From: Fredinandcohnia onubensis
Lineage (GTDB): Bacteria; Bacillota; Bacilli; Bacillales; Bacillaceae_L
Reading direction: 5' to 3'
Assembly: GCF_002734285.1 (NCBI RefSeq)
Contig: NZ_NSEA01000004.1
Span: forward strand, 92,080-156,079
DNA length: 64,000 nucleotides
Numbering within the stretch: position 1 is the stretch's first letter; the number at the start of each line of letters is the position of its first letter. The notes below the pieces were generated by a model. It saw nothing but the letters and a program-made list of their open reading frames with translations, was not told the origin of the DNA and made no database searches. Positions 25,290 through 35,579 of this stretch are shown here, in pieces. The position numbers and the translations under genes are program-made.

Positions 25290-26066
25290 ATGACTGAGGT
25301 ATATACCTATTTTCCTGCCTTTTTACTTGTACTAGTGAGGGTAACAAGTTTTTTTGTAACGATGCCATTGTTTTCATATCGGACTTTGCCGGCATCACAT
25401 CGAATCGGAATTGCTTTCTTTATTTCTTGGATTATGTTCTTATCTATGGAAAAACCAATTCTCCAGATTGATGGCTTTTTTATCATGTTAATTCTTAAAG
25501 AGGCTATGGTAGGTCTCCTAATTGGGTTAACAGCTTATATGATTTTCGCTGCGATTCAAATTGCAGGAGGCTTTATAGATTTTCAGATGGGGTTTGCCAT
25601 CGCGAATGTTATTGATCCACAAACGGGGGCGCAAAGTCCATTGATGGGACAATATTTATATACGTTTGCACTCCTCTTTTTATTGGCTATTAATGGCCAT
25701 CATTTATTGTTGGACGGAATTTTCTATAGCTATGAATTTATCCCAATGGAACAACCAACTTTGCCATTTGGTGATGAAAATATAGTGGAATTTGTTCTAA
25801 AAGCCTTCGGTACAATGTTTATCATTGCGTTTCAAATGTCAATGCCAGTCGTTGGCGCATTATTTTTAGTAGATATTGCTCTAGGTATAGTGGCGAGAAC
25901 AGTCCCACAATTAAATGTATTTGTTGTAGGTCTGCCGTTAAAAATCGGGGTTAGTTTTGTTGTATTATTTATCGCGATGACGATGATTTTTATGCTCGTG
26001 GGAAATCTGGTAGACAATATGTTATTTACGATGCGAGGTTTAATGGAACTATTAGGAGGAAGCTAG
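25290..26066 (+). CDS. fliR: Flagellar export gate protein FliR
   Basis: FliR contributes the single-copy part of the FliPQR channel. The 258-residue protein is mostly hydrophobic with about six membrane segments and conserved features such as RVTSFFVTMPLFSYRTLPA, GGFIDFQMGFAIANVIDP and ALFLVDIALGIVARTVPQLNVF. The ATG at 25290 follows the fliQ stop by 4 nt. flhB begins directly after the stop codon. Confidence 0.95.
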   Translation: MTEVYTYFPAFLLVLVRVTSFFVTMPLFSYRTLPASHRIGIAFFISWIMFLSMEKPILQIDGFFIMLILKEAMVGLLIGLTAYMIFAAIQIAGGFIDFQMGFAIANVIDPQTGAQSPLMGQYLYTFALLFLLAINGHHLLLDGIFYSYEFIPMEQPTLPFGDENIVEFVLKAFGTMFIIAFQMSMPVVGALFLVDIALGIVARTVPQLNVFVVGLPLKIGVSFVVLFIAMTMIFMLVGNLVDNMLFTMRGLMELLGGS

Positions 26067-27149
26067 ATGTATTTTGTTCGTCTTGACCTGCAATTTTTTG
26101 CAGGTGAAAAAACAGAAAAAGCCACTCCTAAAAAACGTCAAGAAACTAGAAAAAAGGGGCAGGTTGCAAAGAGTGCAGATATTAACACCGCCCTCCTGCT
26201 GATTTCGATCTTTTTTACACTGCTTGTTTTTGGGGGTTTCATTTTAGATCGTATTTTAACTTTTATAAGCCATTCATTTAGCCATTATTTATTGATTACA
26301 CCGACTGAACAGAGTGTTCAAGAAATTTTTATTGAACTATCGTTAGAGGCAGCAATTATATTAGCGCCGATTATGCTAGTAGCACTTATCGTTGGAATTG
26401 CAGCGAACCTTATGCAGGTTGGTTTTTTATTTTCAACAGAAGCGATTCAAATGAAGTTAAATAAGCTTGATCCGATTCAAGGATTTAAACGAATTTATTC
26501 GATACGTGCGCTTGTTGAGATGCTTAAATCAATTTTAAAAATTGTTATCGTAGGTGGCGTTACGATTTCGATTCTTTGGTTCCGCTTGGAAGATATTTTG
26601 TCTTTGTCACAGAAAACCGTTGGAGCAGCACTGATTGTTCTTGCCAAACTTACAGTTCAGATGGGGTTGTTTGCGGGTGGGGCACTTTTATTCTTATCGT
26701 TCTTAGACTATCTTTATCAACGTTATGATTATGAAAAAAACATAAGGATGTCTAAGCAGGATATTAAAGATGAATATAAGAAGACGGAAGGAGACCCCCT
26801 GATTAAATCAAAAATTAAGCAAAAGCAACGTGAAATGGCAATGAGTCGAATGATGCAAGAGGTGCCAAAAGCAGATGTCATTATTACAAATCCAACTCAT
26901 TATGCAATTGCTTTAAAATATGATGAATCGAAAATGGATGCTCCCTTTGTAGTTGCAAAAGGTGTAGATTTTGTTGCTGGGCGAATTAAGGAAATTGCAA
27001 AAGAGGATGAAATCACGACCATCGAAAACCGTCCTCTTGCAAGAGCCCTCTATGCCGGGACCAACATTGGGGACGCGATACCAGAAGAGTATTTTAAGGC
27101 GGTAGCCGAAATACTTGCTTATGTGTACCGCTTGAAAGAAAAGATATAA
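26067..27149 (+). CDS. flhB: Flagellar export switch protein FlhB
   Basis: FlhB is the substrate-specificity switch of the export apparatus. The 360-residue protein starts with LDLQFFAGEKTEKATPKK, the usual Bacillus opening, and has four membrane segments between about residues 40 and 215. The cytoplasmic domain carries the self-cleavage site NPTH (275-278). GGAGG precedes ATG 26067, which abuts the fliR stop. A second, truncated homologue (YlqH) lies at the left end of this window. Confidence 0.97.
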   Translation: MYFVRLDLQFFAGEKTEKATPKKRQETRKKGQVAKSADINTALLLISIFFTLLVFGGFILDRILTFISHSFSHYLLITPTEQSVQEIFIELSLEAAIILAPIMLVALIVGIAANLMQVGFLFSTEAIQMKLNKLDPIQGFKRIYSIRALVEMLKSILKIVIVGGVTISILWFRLEDILSLSQKTVGAALIVLAKLTVQMGLFAGGALLFLSFLDYLYQRYDYEKNIRMSKQDIKDEYKKTEGDPLIKSKIKQKQREMAMSRMMQEVPKADVIITNPTHYAIALKYDESKMDAPFVVAKGVDFVAGRIKEIAKEDEITTIENRPLARALYAGTNIGDAIPEEYFKAVAEILAYVYRLKEKI

Positions 27150-27220
27150 AAATTTTTATAAGAAATTATTACAAATTCCTCATCAACTTATGTGTTTTTT
27201 GACTTAAAGGAGAGAAAACA

Positions 27221-29257
27221 ATGCGAGCAAGAGATTTATCAGTTTTATTAAGTGTCATCTTAATAGTTGCGATGCTTATTATTCCATTTCCATCTTGGAT
27301 GCTAAGCATTTTAATTATTGTTAATATTTCTCTTGCATTGTTAGTTCTTTTAACTTCAATGAATATGCAGGAACCACTTCAATTTTCAATCTTCCCTTCT
27401 TTATTACTTCTATTAACCTTATTTAGATTAGGGTTAAACGTTTCGACAACTAGATCTATTCTCGCTACAGGGGATGCCGGTGGGGTTGTGCACACCTTTG
27501 GTACCTTTGTTGTTGGTGGGAATGTGGTCGTTGGATTTGTTGTCTTTTTAATTCTTGTAATTATTCAATTTGTTGTTATTACAAAAGGTTCTGAACGTGT
27601 TTCTGAGGTTGCTGCACGTTTTACATTAGATGCAATGCCAGGGAAACAAATGAGTATCGATGCTGATTTAAATGCTGGTATGATTTCTGACACTGAGGCC
27701 CGCGAGCGCCGTGATAAAGTAAGTAGAGAAGCAGACTTTTACGGGGCAATGGACGGGGCAAGTAAGTTTGTAAAAGGGGATGCAATAGCAGGGATTATTA
27801 TTGTTCTTATCAACTTGATTTTTGGGTTTATCATCGGAATGACACAGCATGGCTTGGGATTCCAAGAGGCGCTTTCTAAATTTACCCTTTTAACTGTAGG
27901 GGACGGTATTGTTAGTCAGATTCCTGCTCTATTAATTTCAACAGCAACAGGGATTGTGGTTACTCGTGCTGCGTCTGAAGGTAATTTAGGAACAGATATT
28001 ACAAAGCAATTATTTGCATATCCAAAGATGCTATATGTGACTGCAGGGACGATTTTCCTTTTAGGCTTGTTTACTCCAATCCATGATTTTTTAACAATTT
28101 CTATCTCAAGTTTTTTAGCTATTGGTGCCTATATGATTTCTAAAAGTAAGGATCAGGAGACTCAATTAGAGCCTGACACTGAAGAAGAAGTACAAGTAGA
28201 GGATTTAAAAAGTCCAGAAAGCGTCGTGAGTCTGTTAAATGTTGACCCCATTGAGTTTGAGTTCGGTTATGGATTGATACCATTGGCTGATACAAACCAA
28301 GGTGGAGATATTCTGGACAGAATCGTGATGATCCGTAGACAATTGGCGATTGAGTTGGGGTTAGTGATCCCAGTCGTTAGAATTAGGGATAATATTCAAT
28401 TACAACCAAACGAATATCGCTTGAAAATTAAAGGTAGTGAAATGGCAAGAGGGGAACTTATACTTGATCACTTTTTAGCAATGAGCCCAGGTTATGAGGA
28501 TGATTCGATTGAAGGAATCGATACTATCGAACCCTCTTTTGGCTTACCGGCAAAATGGATATCTGAGGATATGAAAGATCAGGCAGAAATGCTAGGATAT
28601 ACGGTCGTTGACCCTCCTTCTGTTGTGTCAACACACATTACTGAAGTTATCCGAAGGAATGCCAATGAATTACTGGGTAGACAAGAAACAAAGCAACTGA
28701 TTGACCATCTAAAAGAATCATACCCAATATTAGTAGATGAGGTTACTCCAAACCCACTAGCAGTAGGAGATGTTCAAAAGGTTTTAGCTAAATTACTTAA
28801 GGAAAATGTGTCAATTCGAAATCTGCCTATCATTTTTGAAACACTCGCCGATTTTGGACGAATGACAACTGATACAGATTTATTAACTGAATACGTTAGA
28901 CAATCGCTTGCGAGACAAATAACCAATCAATACATTGTTCAAGGTGAAACAATGAAGGTTGTAACACTATCAGGTAGAGTTGAAAAGTTTGTCGCAGATG
29001 GTGTTCAACAAACAGAACATGGAAACTATCTCTCAATTGATCCAAATGTGTCACAATCCATCATTGAAGCGATAGCGAAACAAATCGAAAGTGTTAGTAT
29101 ACAAGAGCAAACTCCGATTTTACTATGTTCTCCAGCGGTCAGAATGTATGTAAGACAATTAATTGAACGATATTTTCCGCAAGTTCCTGTACTTTCTTAT
29201 AACGAGCTTGAGGCGAATGTTGAAGTTCAAAGTGTTGGGGTGGTGAATATAGATTGA
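27221..29257 (+). CDS. flhA: Flagellar export gate protein FlhA
   Basis: FlhA is the nonameric export gate and docks chaperone-substrate complexes. The 678-residue protein is one longer than B. subtilis FlhA. The N-terminal half carries about eight membrane helices and the FHIPEP signature region (RLGLNVSTTR, then RFTLDAMPGKQMSIDADLNA at about 139-158). The C-terminal half is the cytoplasmic domain (about 330-678). AAAGGAGAG lies 8 nt before the ATG. A 71-nt AT-rich gap separates it from flhB, without a clear promoter. Confidence 0.97.
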   Translation: MRARDLSVLLSVILIVAMLIIPFPSWMLSILIIVNISLALLVLLTSMNMQEPLQFSIFPSLLLLLTLFRLGLNVSTTRSILATGDAGGVVHTFGTFVVGGNVVVGFVVFLILVIIQFVVITKGSERVSEVAARFTLDAMPGKQMSIDADLNAGMISDTEARERRDKVSREADFYGAMDGASKFVKGDAIAGIIIVLINLIFGFIIGMTQHGLGFQEALSKFTLLTVGDGIVSQIPALLISTATGIVVTRAASEGNLGTDITKQLFAYPKMLYVTAGTIFLLGLFTPIHDFLTISISSFLAIGAYMISKSKDQETQLEPDTEEEVQVEDLKSPESVVSLLNVDPIEFEFGYGLIPLADTNQGGDILDRIVMIRRQLAIELGLVIPVVRIRDNIQLQPNEYRLKIKGSEMARGELILDHFLAMSPGYEDDSIEGIDTIEPSFGLPAKWISEDMKDQAEMLGYTVVDPPSVVSTHITEVIRRNANELLGRQETKQLIDHLKESYPILVDEVTPNPLAVGDVQKVLAKLLKENVSIRNLPIIFETLADFGRMTTDTDLLTEYVRQSLARQITNQYIVQGETMKVVTLSGRVEKFVADGVQQTEHGNYLSIDPNVSQSIIEAIAKQIESVSIQEQTPILLCSPAVRMYVRQLIERYFPQVPVLSYNELEANVEVQSVGVVNID

Positions 29258-30432
29258 AGGTAAAAAAATATATAGCTACTACCATGCCAGAAGCAATGAA
29301 AATGATTCGTGCCGAATTAGGTAGTGATGCGGTGATCTTAAATTCTAAGGTTGTTCAAACGAGAGGGTTTTTCGGCCTTTTTCGAAAAAAGAATTTTGAA
29401 GTGATAGCAGCTATTGATTCTGATATCCCTAAGAATCAAACAATGCAACCGAAAGAAAAAAATAAAAAACCAGCGGTTATTGATATTAAATCTGAACCAA
29501 TCCCAATTAAACAAGAGGTTACCAAACCTGTAAATACACCACAAGCAAAAGAACCGTCAGAGTCGACACCTAAACTCGTAAAAGAAATGAAAGAACTAAG
29601 AGCGGCAATAAAAGAATTATCTGTGGATAGTAGTCCTTATCCAGCACCTTTGCAGGAAATAAATCAATTGTTGGTCGATCAAGAAATCGATCCATCGATT
29701 CGAAAAGAAATGATGTCTACCTTAATGGAAAAATGGTACATGAATTCAGGAAAAGCATCATTTGAAGAAGTCAAGAAATGGACAAAGGACTGTATGGCTT
29801 CTGTCATTTCCGGAGTTGAATACGGTGGCTTAACTTTTCAAAAAAAATATATTAATGTGGTTGGTCCAACAGGTGTTGGAAAAACTACGACCATTGCTAA
29901 AATTGCAGCAGACAGCATGTTGAAGGACAAAAAGAAAATTGCCTTTATTACAACAGATACATTTCGAATTGCTGCAATTGAGCAACTAAAAACATATGCA
30001 AAAATTCTTAGTGCTCCTGTTGAGGTTTGTTATTCTTTTGATGATTTTAAAAAAGCAAAGGAAGCCTATAAGGATTATGATGTTATATTCATTGATACTG
30101 CAGGCAGGAACTTCCGAAATGTAAAATATATTGACGATTTGAATGATTTAATCCATTTTTCAAATGATATGGAAACATTTTTAGTGCTTTCACTAACATC
30201 AAAAATGAGCGACATGAAAGTGATTTATGAACAGTTTTCTAAAATTGCAATATCCAAATTCATATTTACAAAAGTGGATGAAACGGCAAACTACGGAGCG
30301 ATGGTCAATTTAATTGCTGATTCTGGTATCGGTGTCGCATATTTAACGAATGGTCAAAATGTGCCAGATGATATTGTCGTGGCTACGCCAGATCTTATCA
30401 CTAATACTATCCTTGGAGTCGATGAATCATGA
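29254..30432 (+). CDS. flhF: Flagellar SRP-type GTPase FlhF
   Basis: FlhF is an SRP-family GTPase that sets flagellar position and number. The 392-residue protein begins MKVKKYIATTMPEAMKMIR (B domain), has a Pro/Lys-rich linker (about 65-115), and contains the NG domain with G1 [16 protein letters not shown] (about 207-222), TTDTFRIAAIEQL, DTAGRN and FTKVDE. The TTG start overlaps the flhA stop (TTGA), with GGGGTGG upstream. The next gene encodes FlhG, which stimulates its GTPase. Confidence 0.96.
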   Translation: MKVKKYIATTMPEAMKMIRAELGSDAVILNSKVVQTRGFFGLFRKKNFEVIAAIDSDIPKNQTMQPKEKNKKPAVIDIKSEPIPIKQEVTKPVNTPQAKEPSESTPKLVKEMKELRAAIKELSVDSSPYPAPLQEINQLLVDQEIDPSIRKEMMSTLMEKWYMNSGKASFEEVKKWTKDCMASVISGVEYGGLTFQKKYINVVGPTGVGKTTTIAKIAADSMLKDKKKIAFITTDTFRIAAIEQLKTYAKILSAPVEVCYSFDDFKKAKEAYKDYDVIFIDTAGRNFRNVKYIDDLNDLIHFSNDMETFLVLSLTSKMSDMKVIYEQFSKIAISKFIFTKVDETANYGAMVNLIADSGIGVAYLTNGQNVPDDIVVATPDLITNTILGVDES

Positions 30433-31298
30433 TAGACCAAGCTACAGCTCTTCGTAACAAGCTAGGATCGATGAATAACGAACAAGACCAACCGAAGACA
30501 ATAGCTGTAATCAGTGGAAAAGGTGGAGTTGGTAAATCCAATTTCTCATTGAATTTTTCCATTGCCCTATCACAATTTGGTAAGAAGGCTTTGTTGTTTG
30601 ATATGGATATTGGAATGGGGAATATTGATATTTTAATGGGAATAACAGCCCACCATACGATTGTGGACTTATTTGAAAAAAATCTATCGATAACAGATCT
30701 GTTAATCAAGGGTCCAAATGGCATTGACTATATTGCGGGTGGTAATGGCTTACCTTCGCTTTTTAAGCTGGATGAAAGCAAATCGCAGTATTTAATTGAC
30801 CAATTACAATCCGTACTACATGATTATGACTACATTATTTTTGATATGGGCGCTGGTATGTCCGAGGAAAGTGTTAAATTTCTTATGGCAATGGACGAAA
30901 TATTTGTCATTACCACACCTGAGCCAACCTCTATTACAGATGCATACTCAGTCATTAAATATATTTGTTTATTTGACCAATCGATCCCTATGTATTTGAT
31001 TGTGAATCGAGCTGATAATGAATCTGAAGGAATGCAAACCTTGAAAAGATTAAAACAGGCTGTTCTGCAATTCCTAATAAAAGAGATCAACCTACTAGGT
31101 GTATTGCTTGATGACAAAACCGTGCAAAAGGCAGTCAGTCACCAAGAGCCATTCTTACTATATGCCCCTAAATCAGTAATCAGCAAAAATTTACTTGATA
31201 TTTGCAAAAATTATCTTGGTAGTGAAATAAATCAGGAGAAAAATCAACATACGTCCTTTATATCAAAGTTACAACGTTTTTTCGTACGTGGTAGATAG
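30429..31298 (+). CDS. flhG: MinD/ParA-like ATPase FlhG (YlxH)
   Basis: FlhG controls flagellar pattern by activating FlhF and binding C-ring proteins. The 289-residue protein shows a MinD-type deviant Walker A motif (SGKGGVGKSNFSLNFSIAL, about 27-45), DMDIGMGNIDILMG, and IIFDMGAGMSEES. The N-terminal segment IDQATALRNKL is the FlhF-activating motif seen in B. subtilis YlxH. The start overlaps flhF as ATGA. A basic C-terminus (FVRGR) is compatible with a membrane-targeting helix. Confidence 0.95.
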   Translation: MIDQATALRNKLGSMNNEQDQPKTIAVISGKGGVGKSNFSLNFSIALSQFGKKALLFDMDIGMGNIDILMGITAHHTIVDLFEKNLSITDLLIKGPNGIDYIAGGNGLPSLFKLDESKSQYLIDQLQSVLHDYDYIIFDMGAGMSEESVKFLMAMDEIFVITTPEPTSITDAYSVIKYICLFDQSIPMYLIVNRADNESEGMQTLKRLKQAVLQFLIKEINLLGVLLDDKTVQKAVSHQEPFLLYAPKSVISKNLLDICKNYLGSEINQEKNQHTSFISKLQRFFVRGR

Positions 31299-31308
31299 GA
31301 GTTTAGCA

Positions 31309-32373
31309 ATGACAAAAATAAATGTTCTTATTGTAGACGATTCAGCATTTATGAGGAAGCTTATTTCAAATTTCCTTCAGGAAGATTCAAGAATAAACGT
31401 TATTGGAACAGCGAGAAATGGAATGGATGCCCTGAACAAAATTGAAAAACTCAATCCAGATGTTGTAACATTGGATGTTGAAATGCCTGAAATGAACGGA
31501 ATTGAAGCATTACAACGGATTATGGATGAACATCCTCGTCCAGTTGTAATGCTTTCAAGCACAACAATAGTAGGAGCAGACAAAACATTACTTGCGATTC
31601 AAAATGGAGCTGTTGATTTTATTCAAAAACCATCAGGACCTATTTCTATTGATCTTCACCTGATAAAAAATGAAATTGTAACAAAAGTACTGAATGCTGG
31701 AAAAATAAACGTAAGATTACTTAAATGTCCAACAAAAATACAAGAAATTTCTAATAATAGAATAGTAGATTATAGTAAAATAGACCTAGAACTAAATAAA
31801 AGTAGTAATAAAATTGTTTGCATGGGTACTTCCACAGGGGGACCTCGGGCTTTGCAACAGGTCCTCTCACAGTTTCCGAAAAATTATCCGGTACCAATTG
31901 TTATTGTTCAGCACATGCCAGCGGGTTTTACTAAATCTTTAGCCAACAGGCTCAATGGTTTATGTAATATTACCGTTAAAGAAGCTGAAGATGGGGAAAT
32001 GTTAAAGGCCGGGACAGCATATATAGCCCCTGGTGGTTATCATATGAAAATAAAAAAGCTTGGCTCAATGCTCGCTGTCAATATCGATGAGAGTGAAATA
32101 CGGAATGGACACAGACCTTCTGTTGATGTCCTGTTTGAATCAATTAGTGAAATCAAGGGAATTCAAACCATTTCTATCATCATGACAGGAATGGGAACGG
32201 ACGGTTCAAGCGGATTAATAAAACTAAAACAGACTGGACGGGTTGTATCAATAGCAGAATCGGAGGAAACTTCTATTGTGTTTGGTATGCCAAAGGCAGC
32301 TATTGAAGCAAATTTAGTTGATAGAGTTGAAAATTTAGAGGATATAGCAAGGACCGTACTTAGCCTTTCATAA
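31309..32373 (+). CDS. cheB: Chemotaxis methylesterase and glutamine deamidase CheB
   Basis: CheB removes methyl groups from chemoreceptors when phosphorylated by CheA. ATG 31309, 7 nt after TAGGAG, gives 354 residues. The receiver domain has IVDDSAFMRKL and the phosphorylated Asp56 (VTLDVEMPEMNG). A linker leads to the methylesterase domain with the catalytic Ser in GTSTGGPRALQ, His in VQHMPAGFT and Asp in GMGTDGSSG. The start lies inside the last codons of flhG, an 11-nt offset from its stop. Confidence 0.95.
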   Translation: MTKINVLIVDDSAFMRKLISNFLQEDSRINVIGTARNGMDALNKIEKLNPDVVTLDVEMPEMNGIEALQRIMDEHPRPVVMLSSTTIVGADKTLLAIQNGAVDFIQKPSGPISIDLHLIKNEIVTKVLNAGKINVRLLKCPTKIQEISNNRIVDYSKIDLELNKSSNKIVCMGTSTGGPRALQQVLSQFPKNYPVPIVIVQHMPAGFTKSLANRLNGLCNITVKEAEDGEMLKAGTAYIAPGGYHMKIKKLGSMLAVNIDESEIRNGHRPSVDVLFESISEIKGIQTISIIMTGMGTDGSSGLIKLKQTGRVVSIAESEETSIVFGMPKAAIEANLVDRVENLEDIARTVLSLS

Positions 32374-32391
32374 GTAAAGGGGTGTTGATAA

Positions 32392-34437
32392 ATGGAACTG
32401 GATCAATATTTAGAAGTATTTATCGAAGAAAGTAAAGAGCATCTCCAGGCATGTAATGAAAATCTACTAAAATTAGAAAAAGAGCCTGAAAATATCGCAA
32501 TTGTCAACGAAATTTTCCGTTCTGCCCATACATTAAAGGGGATGTCCGCTACGATGGGATATGAAGATTTAGCAAGTCTTACGCATCAGATGGAAAATGT
32601 TCTAGATGGCATTCGTAATACGAAAATAAAAGTAACCCCATCTCTTTTGGATGTTGTTTTTAAATCAGTTGATTATCTAGAGGAAATGATTTTTTCTATT
32701 GCTGATGGTGGTGATGGAAAAAAGGATGTTACAGATGTCGTTTTATCACTTAAAAAAGTAGAAAGCGGAGATATAACAACGGCAGAAGAAACCATTGGTT
32801 CAGTTGTTCAAAATAATGTGGATGAACCTGGCACATCTATTACTAATTATGATGATTTTGAACTGACGGTTATCCAACAATCAAAAGAACAAGGTTTTTA
32901 TTGTTATGAAATAACCATTCAACTTCGTGAAGATTGTTTATTAAAAGCTGCCCGAGTTTTCATGGTATTTGAGGTTCTTGAACAACTCGGTGAAATCATC
33001 AAGTCATTTCCATCAGTCGGCCAGCTTGAGGAAGAACAATTTGATAGTGAATTTCGTGTAACAGTCGTTTCAATGGAATTAGCCGAAAATGTCAAAAAAC
33101 AAATTACCAATGTATCTGAAATAAACAAGGTAATCGTTAATGACTTTCAAATTAATTCAAGTAAGACTCAAGTACAAGAACAAATACAGGCACAGGCTGA
33201 AGTTGCTCCAGCTCTTGCTCCTGAAATGAAACAAATAACCGATAAAGAGGAAAATCTTTCTTCAAAATCGAACAGCAAGCATGTTGGAAATCAAAAAACA
33301 ATCCGAGTAAATATTGAAAAACTTGATACTCTAATGAACCTATTTGAAGAATTAGTCATAGATAGAGGGCGGTTAGAACAGATTTCTCGTGATTTAAAAC
33401 ATTCAGAGTTAAATGAAACAGTTGAAAGAATGTCAAGAATATCTGGAGACTTACAAAATATTATCCTGACAATGAGAATGGTTCCGGTTGAAACTGTCTT
33501 TAACCGCTTTCCTCGTATGGTTCGTCAATTAGCGAAGGATTTACATAAGAAAATTAATCTTCAAATTATTGGAGCAGAAACGGAATTAGATCGTACAGTA
33601 ATTGATGAAATTGGTGATCCACTTGTGCATCTATTAAGAAATGCACTAGACCATGGTATTGAAACACCAGAAATTAGAATGCAAAATGGAAAACCAGAAG
33701 AAGGTACGGTCATTTTACGTGCTTACCATAGCGGAAATCATGTATTTATCGAAATAGAAGACGATGGTGCAGGAATTAGTAGGGAAAAAATTATCCAAAA
33801 GGCTGTTAACAAAGGACTGATCGAGGAAAAAACGGTAGAGTCTCTAACAGATAGTCAAGTATTTGATTTTATTTTTTCTTCTGGGTTTTCAACAGCTGAA
33901 CAAATTTCAGACGTCTCAGGTCGCGGAGTGGGCCTAGATGTTGTGAAAAATACGATAGAGTCATTAGGTGGGTCAATCACGATTCATTCTGAAATGAGTA
34001 AAGGTTCAACTTTTTCTATACAGTTACCACTCACTTTATCGATCATCTCTGTAATGCTCGTTACGATTCAGAATGAAAAGTACGCAATCCCACTTTCTTC
34101 TATTATTGAAACGGCCATCATAAAGAAAAGTGAGATTCTTTATGCTCACAATCAGATGGTAATAGATTATAGAGGTAAAGTCGTCCCATTGGTGAACTTG
34201 AAAGATATTTTTGAGATTCCTACAATTACTGAAGATGACGAAGACTTTTCTATTCTAATTGTAAAAAAAGGCGATAAATCAGCTGGGCTCATCGTTGATT
34301 CCTTCGTCGGACAACAAGAGATTGTATTAAAGTCACTAGGAAACTACTTAACAAATGTGTTTGCAATTTCAGGGGCTACAATACTAGGTGATGGGCAAGT
34401 TGCCCTCGTAATTGATTGTAATGCTTTAATCAAATAG
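32392..34437 (+). CDS. cheA: Chemotaxis histidine kinase CheA
   Basis: CheA receives receptor signals through CheW and phosphorylates CheY and CheB. Its 681 residues show P1 with phospho-acceptor His46 (RSAHTLKGMSATMG) and the P2 domain (about 155-245). P3 dimerisation follows (from IRVNIEKLDTLMNLFEEL), then P4 kinase with LLRNALDHGIE, DDGAGISREK and GRGVGLDVVKN, and P5 regulatory (about 545-681). A Gln/Ala-rich linker precedes P3. AAAGGGG lies upstream of the ATG. Confidence 0.97.
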   Translation: MELDQYLEVFIEESKEHLQACNENLLKLEKEPENIAIVNEIFRSAHTLKGMSATMGYEDLASLTHQMENVLDGIRNTKIKVTPSLLDVVFKSVDYLEEMIFSIADGGDGKKDVTDVVLSLKKVESGDITTAEETIGSVVQNNVDEPGTSITNYDDFELTVIQQSKEQGFYCYEITIQLREDCLLKAARVFMVFEVLEQLGEIIKSFPSVGQLEEEQFDSEFRVTVVSMELAENVKKQITNVSEINKVIVNDFQINSSKTQVQEQIQAQAEVAPALAPEMKQITDKEENLSSKSNSKHVGNQKTIRVNIEKLDTLMNLFEELVIDRGRLEQISRDLKHSELNETVERMSRISGDLQNIILTMRMVPVETVFNRFPRMVRQLAKDLHKKINLQIIGAETELDRTVIDEIGDPLVHLLRNALDHGIETPEIRMQNGKPEEGTVILRAYHSGNHVFIEIEDDGAGISREKIIQKAVNKGLIEEKTVESLTDSQVFDFIFSSGFSTAEQISDVSGRGVGLDVVKNTIESLGGSITIHSEMSKGSTFSIQLPLTLSIISVMLVTIQNEKYAIPLSSIIETAIIKKSEILYAHNQMVIDYRGKVVPLVNLKDIFEIPTITEDDEDFSILIVKKGDKSAGLIVDSFVGQQEIVLKSLGNYLTNVFAISGATILGDGQVALVIDCNALIK

Positions 34438-34473
34438 AAATGTATTGATTATAGCAAGTTAAGGAGGAAAAGT

Positions 34474-34929
34474 ATGTCTGTACAAGCTGCTGTGTTAAAG
34501 GTCATTGTTTTTTCACTCGAGGATGAAGAATATGCAATCCCGGTTTCACAGGTACGTTCAATAGAAAAATTGCAACATATAACTCGAGTTCCTAGAACAG
34601 AGCCATTTATAAAAGGTGTGATTAATTTAAGAGGGGTTGTTACTCCGATTATTGATTTAAGAACCCGTTTTGGTATGGATGAAACGGAGTATCTGGATAG
34701 CACAAGAATTATTATAGTTGCGACAGATGATGTTGAAGTAGGATTAATTGTGGATACGGCCAATGATGTAATGGATATCCCAGTTGATTCAATTGAACCA
34801 CCTCCTGAGATTGTTGGAAGTGTAGAGGTCGAATACTTAGAAGGTGTAGCCAAGCTCGATAAAAGATTACTGATTCTATTAAATTTAGAAATGGTTCTTA
34901 CCCCCGATATTCGTAAGGGAAAAGAGTAA
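34474..34929 (+). CDS. cheW: Chemotaxis coupling protein CheW
   Basis: CheW bridges chemoreceptors and CheA. The 151-residue protein is a single CheW domain: VFSLEDEEYAIPVSQVRSIE, RVPRTEPFIKGVINLRGVV at about 46-64, and VDSIEPPPEIVGSVEVEYLEG. Length and order match the B. subtilis protein. AAGGAGG precedes the ATG by 7 nt. Confidence 0.96.
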   Translation: MSVQAAVLKVIVFSLEDEEYAIPVSQVRSIEKLQHITRVPRTEPFIKGVINLRGVVTPIIDLRTRFGMDETEYLDSTRIIIVATDDVEVGLIVDTANDVMDIPVDSIEPPPEIVGSVEVEYLEGVAKLDKRLLILLNLEMVLTPDIRKGKE

Positions 34930-34940
34930 GGAGCAAACGT

Positions 34941-35579
34941 ATGTCATTTTTTCAATGTATTAATTCTACTCATTTAGATATTTTAAAAGAGATTGGAAAT
35001 ATCGGAGTGGGGCATTCTGCTACTGCTCTTTCAAAGCTTTTAAATCGAAAAATTGATATGCAGGTACCGAATGTAAAAATTGTTTCTTTTGATGAAATGA
35101 TGGATTTTGCTGGAGGGGCTGAAAATGTTGTTGCGGGTATCTTTTTTCGAATTGAAGGAGATATAACGGGAAATATGTTTTTTATTTTACAGCTCCCACA
35201 AGCTACAAAACTAATCCAAGATCTCATAGGCGACAAGGACTTTTCATTTGAAAGTAAACAAAGTGACATGGGGATTTCTGCATTACAAGAAGTCGGAAAT
35301 ATCTTGTTCGGCTCTTATCTTACATCGTTATCTGATTTTACCCAATTAAATTTATATCCTTCTGTTCCAGGTTTTTCGATTGATATGGTTGGTGCCATCA
35401 TAGGATATGGTTTAATCGAACTTTCACAAGTAAGTGATTATGCAATCGTGATCGAAACGGCTATTAGTGAAACTGAAAAACAAGAACACGATAATATTAA
35501 TGGGCATTTTCTATTGTTACCAGATCCCGATTCTTTTGGAAAAATATTTACTGCATTAGGAGTTCAAACACATGAATGA
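34941..35579 (+). CDS. cheC: CheY-P phosphatase CheC
   Basis: CheC dephosphorylates CheY~P and, bound to CheD, takes part in adaptation. The 212-residue protein has two phosphatase motifs, [20 protein letters not shown] near the N-terminus and [20 protein letters not shown] in the second half. The acidic and Asn residues (E, N) needed for catalysis are present in both. AAGGAG lies 7 nt before the ATG. The end overlaps cheD by 8 nt. Confidence 0.95.
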   Translation: MSFFQCINSTHLDILKEIGNIGVGHSATALSKLLNRKIDMQVPNVKIVSFDEMMDFAGGAENVVAGIFFRIEGDITGNMFFILQLPQATKLIQDLIGDKDFSFESKQSDMGISALQEVGNILFGSYLTSLSDFTQLNLYPSVPGFSIDMVGAIIGYGLIELSQVSDYAIVIETAISETEKQEHDNINGHFLLLPDPDSFGKIFTALGVQTHE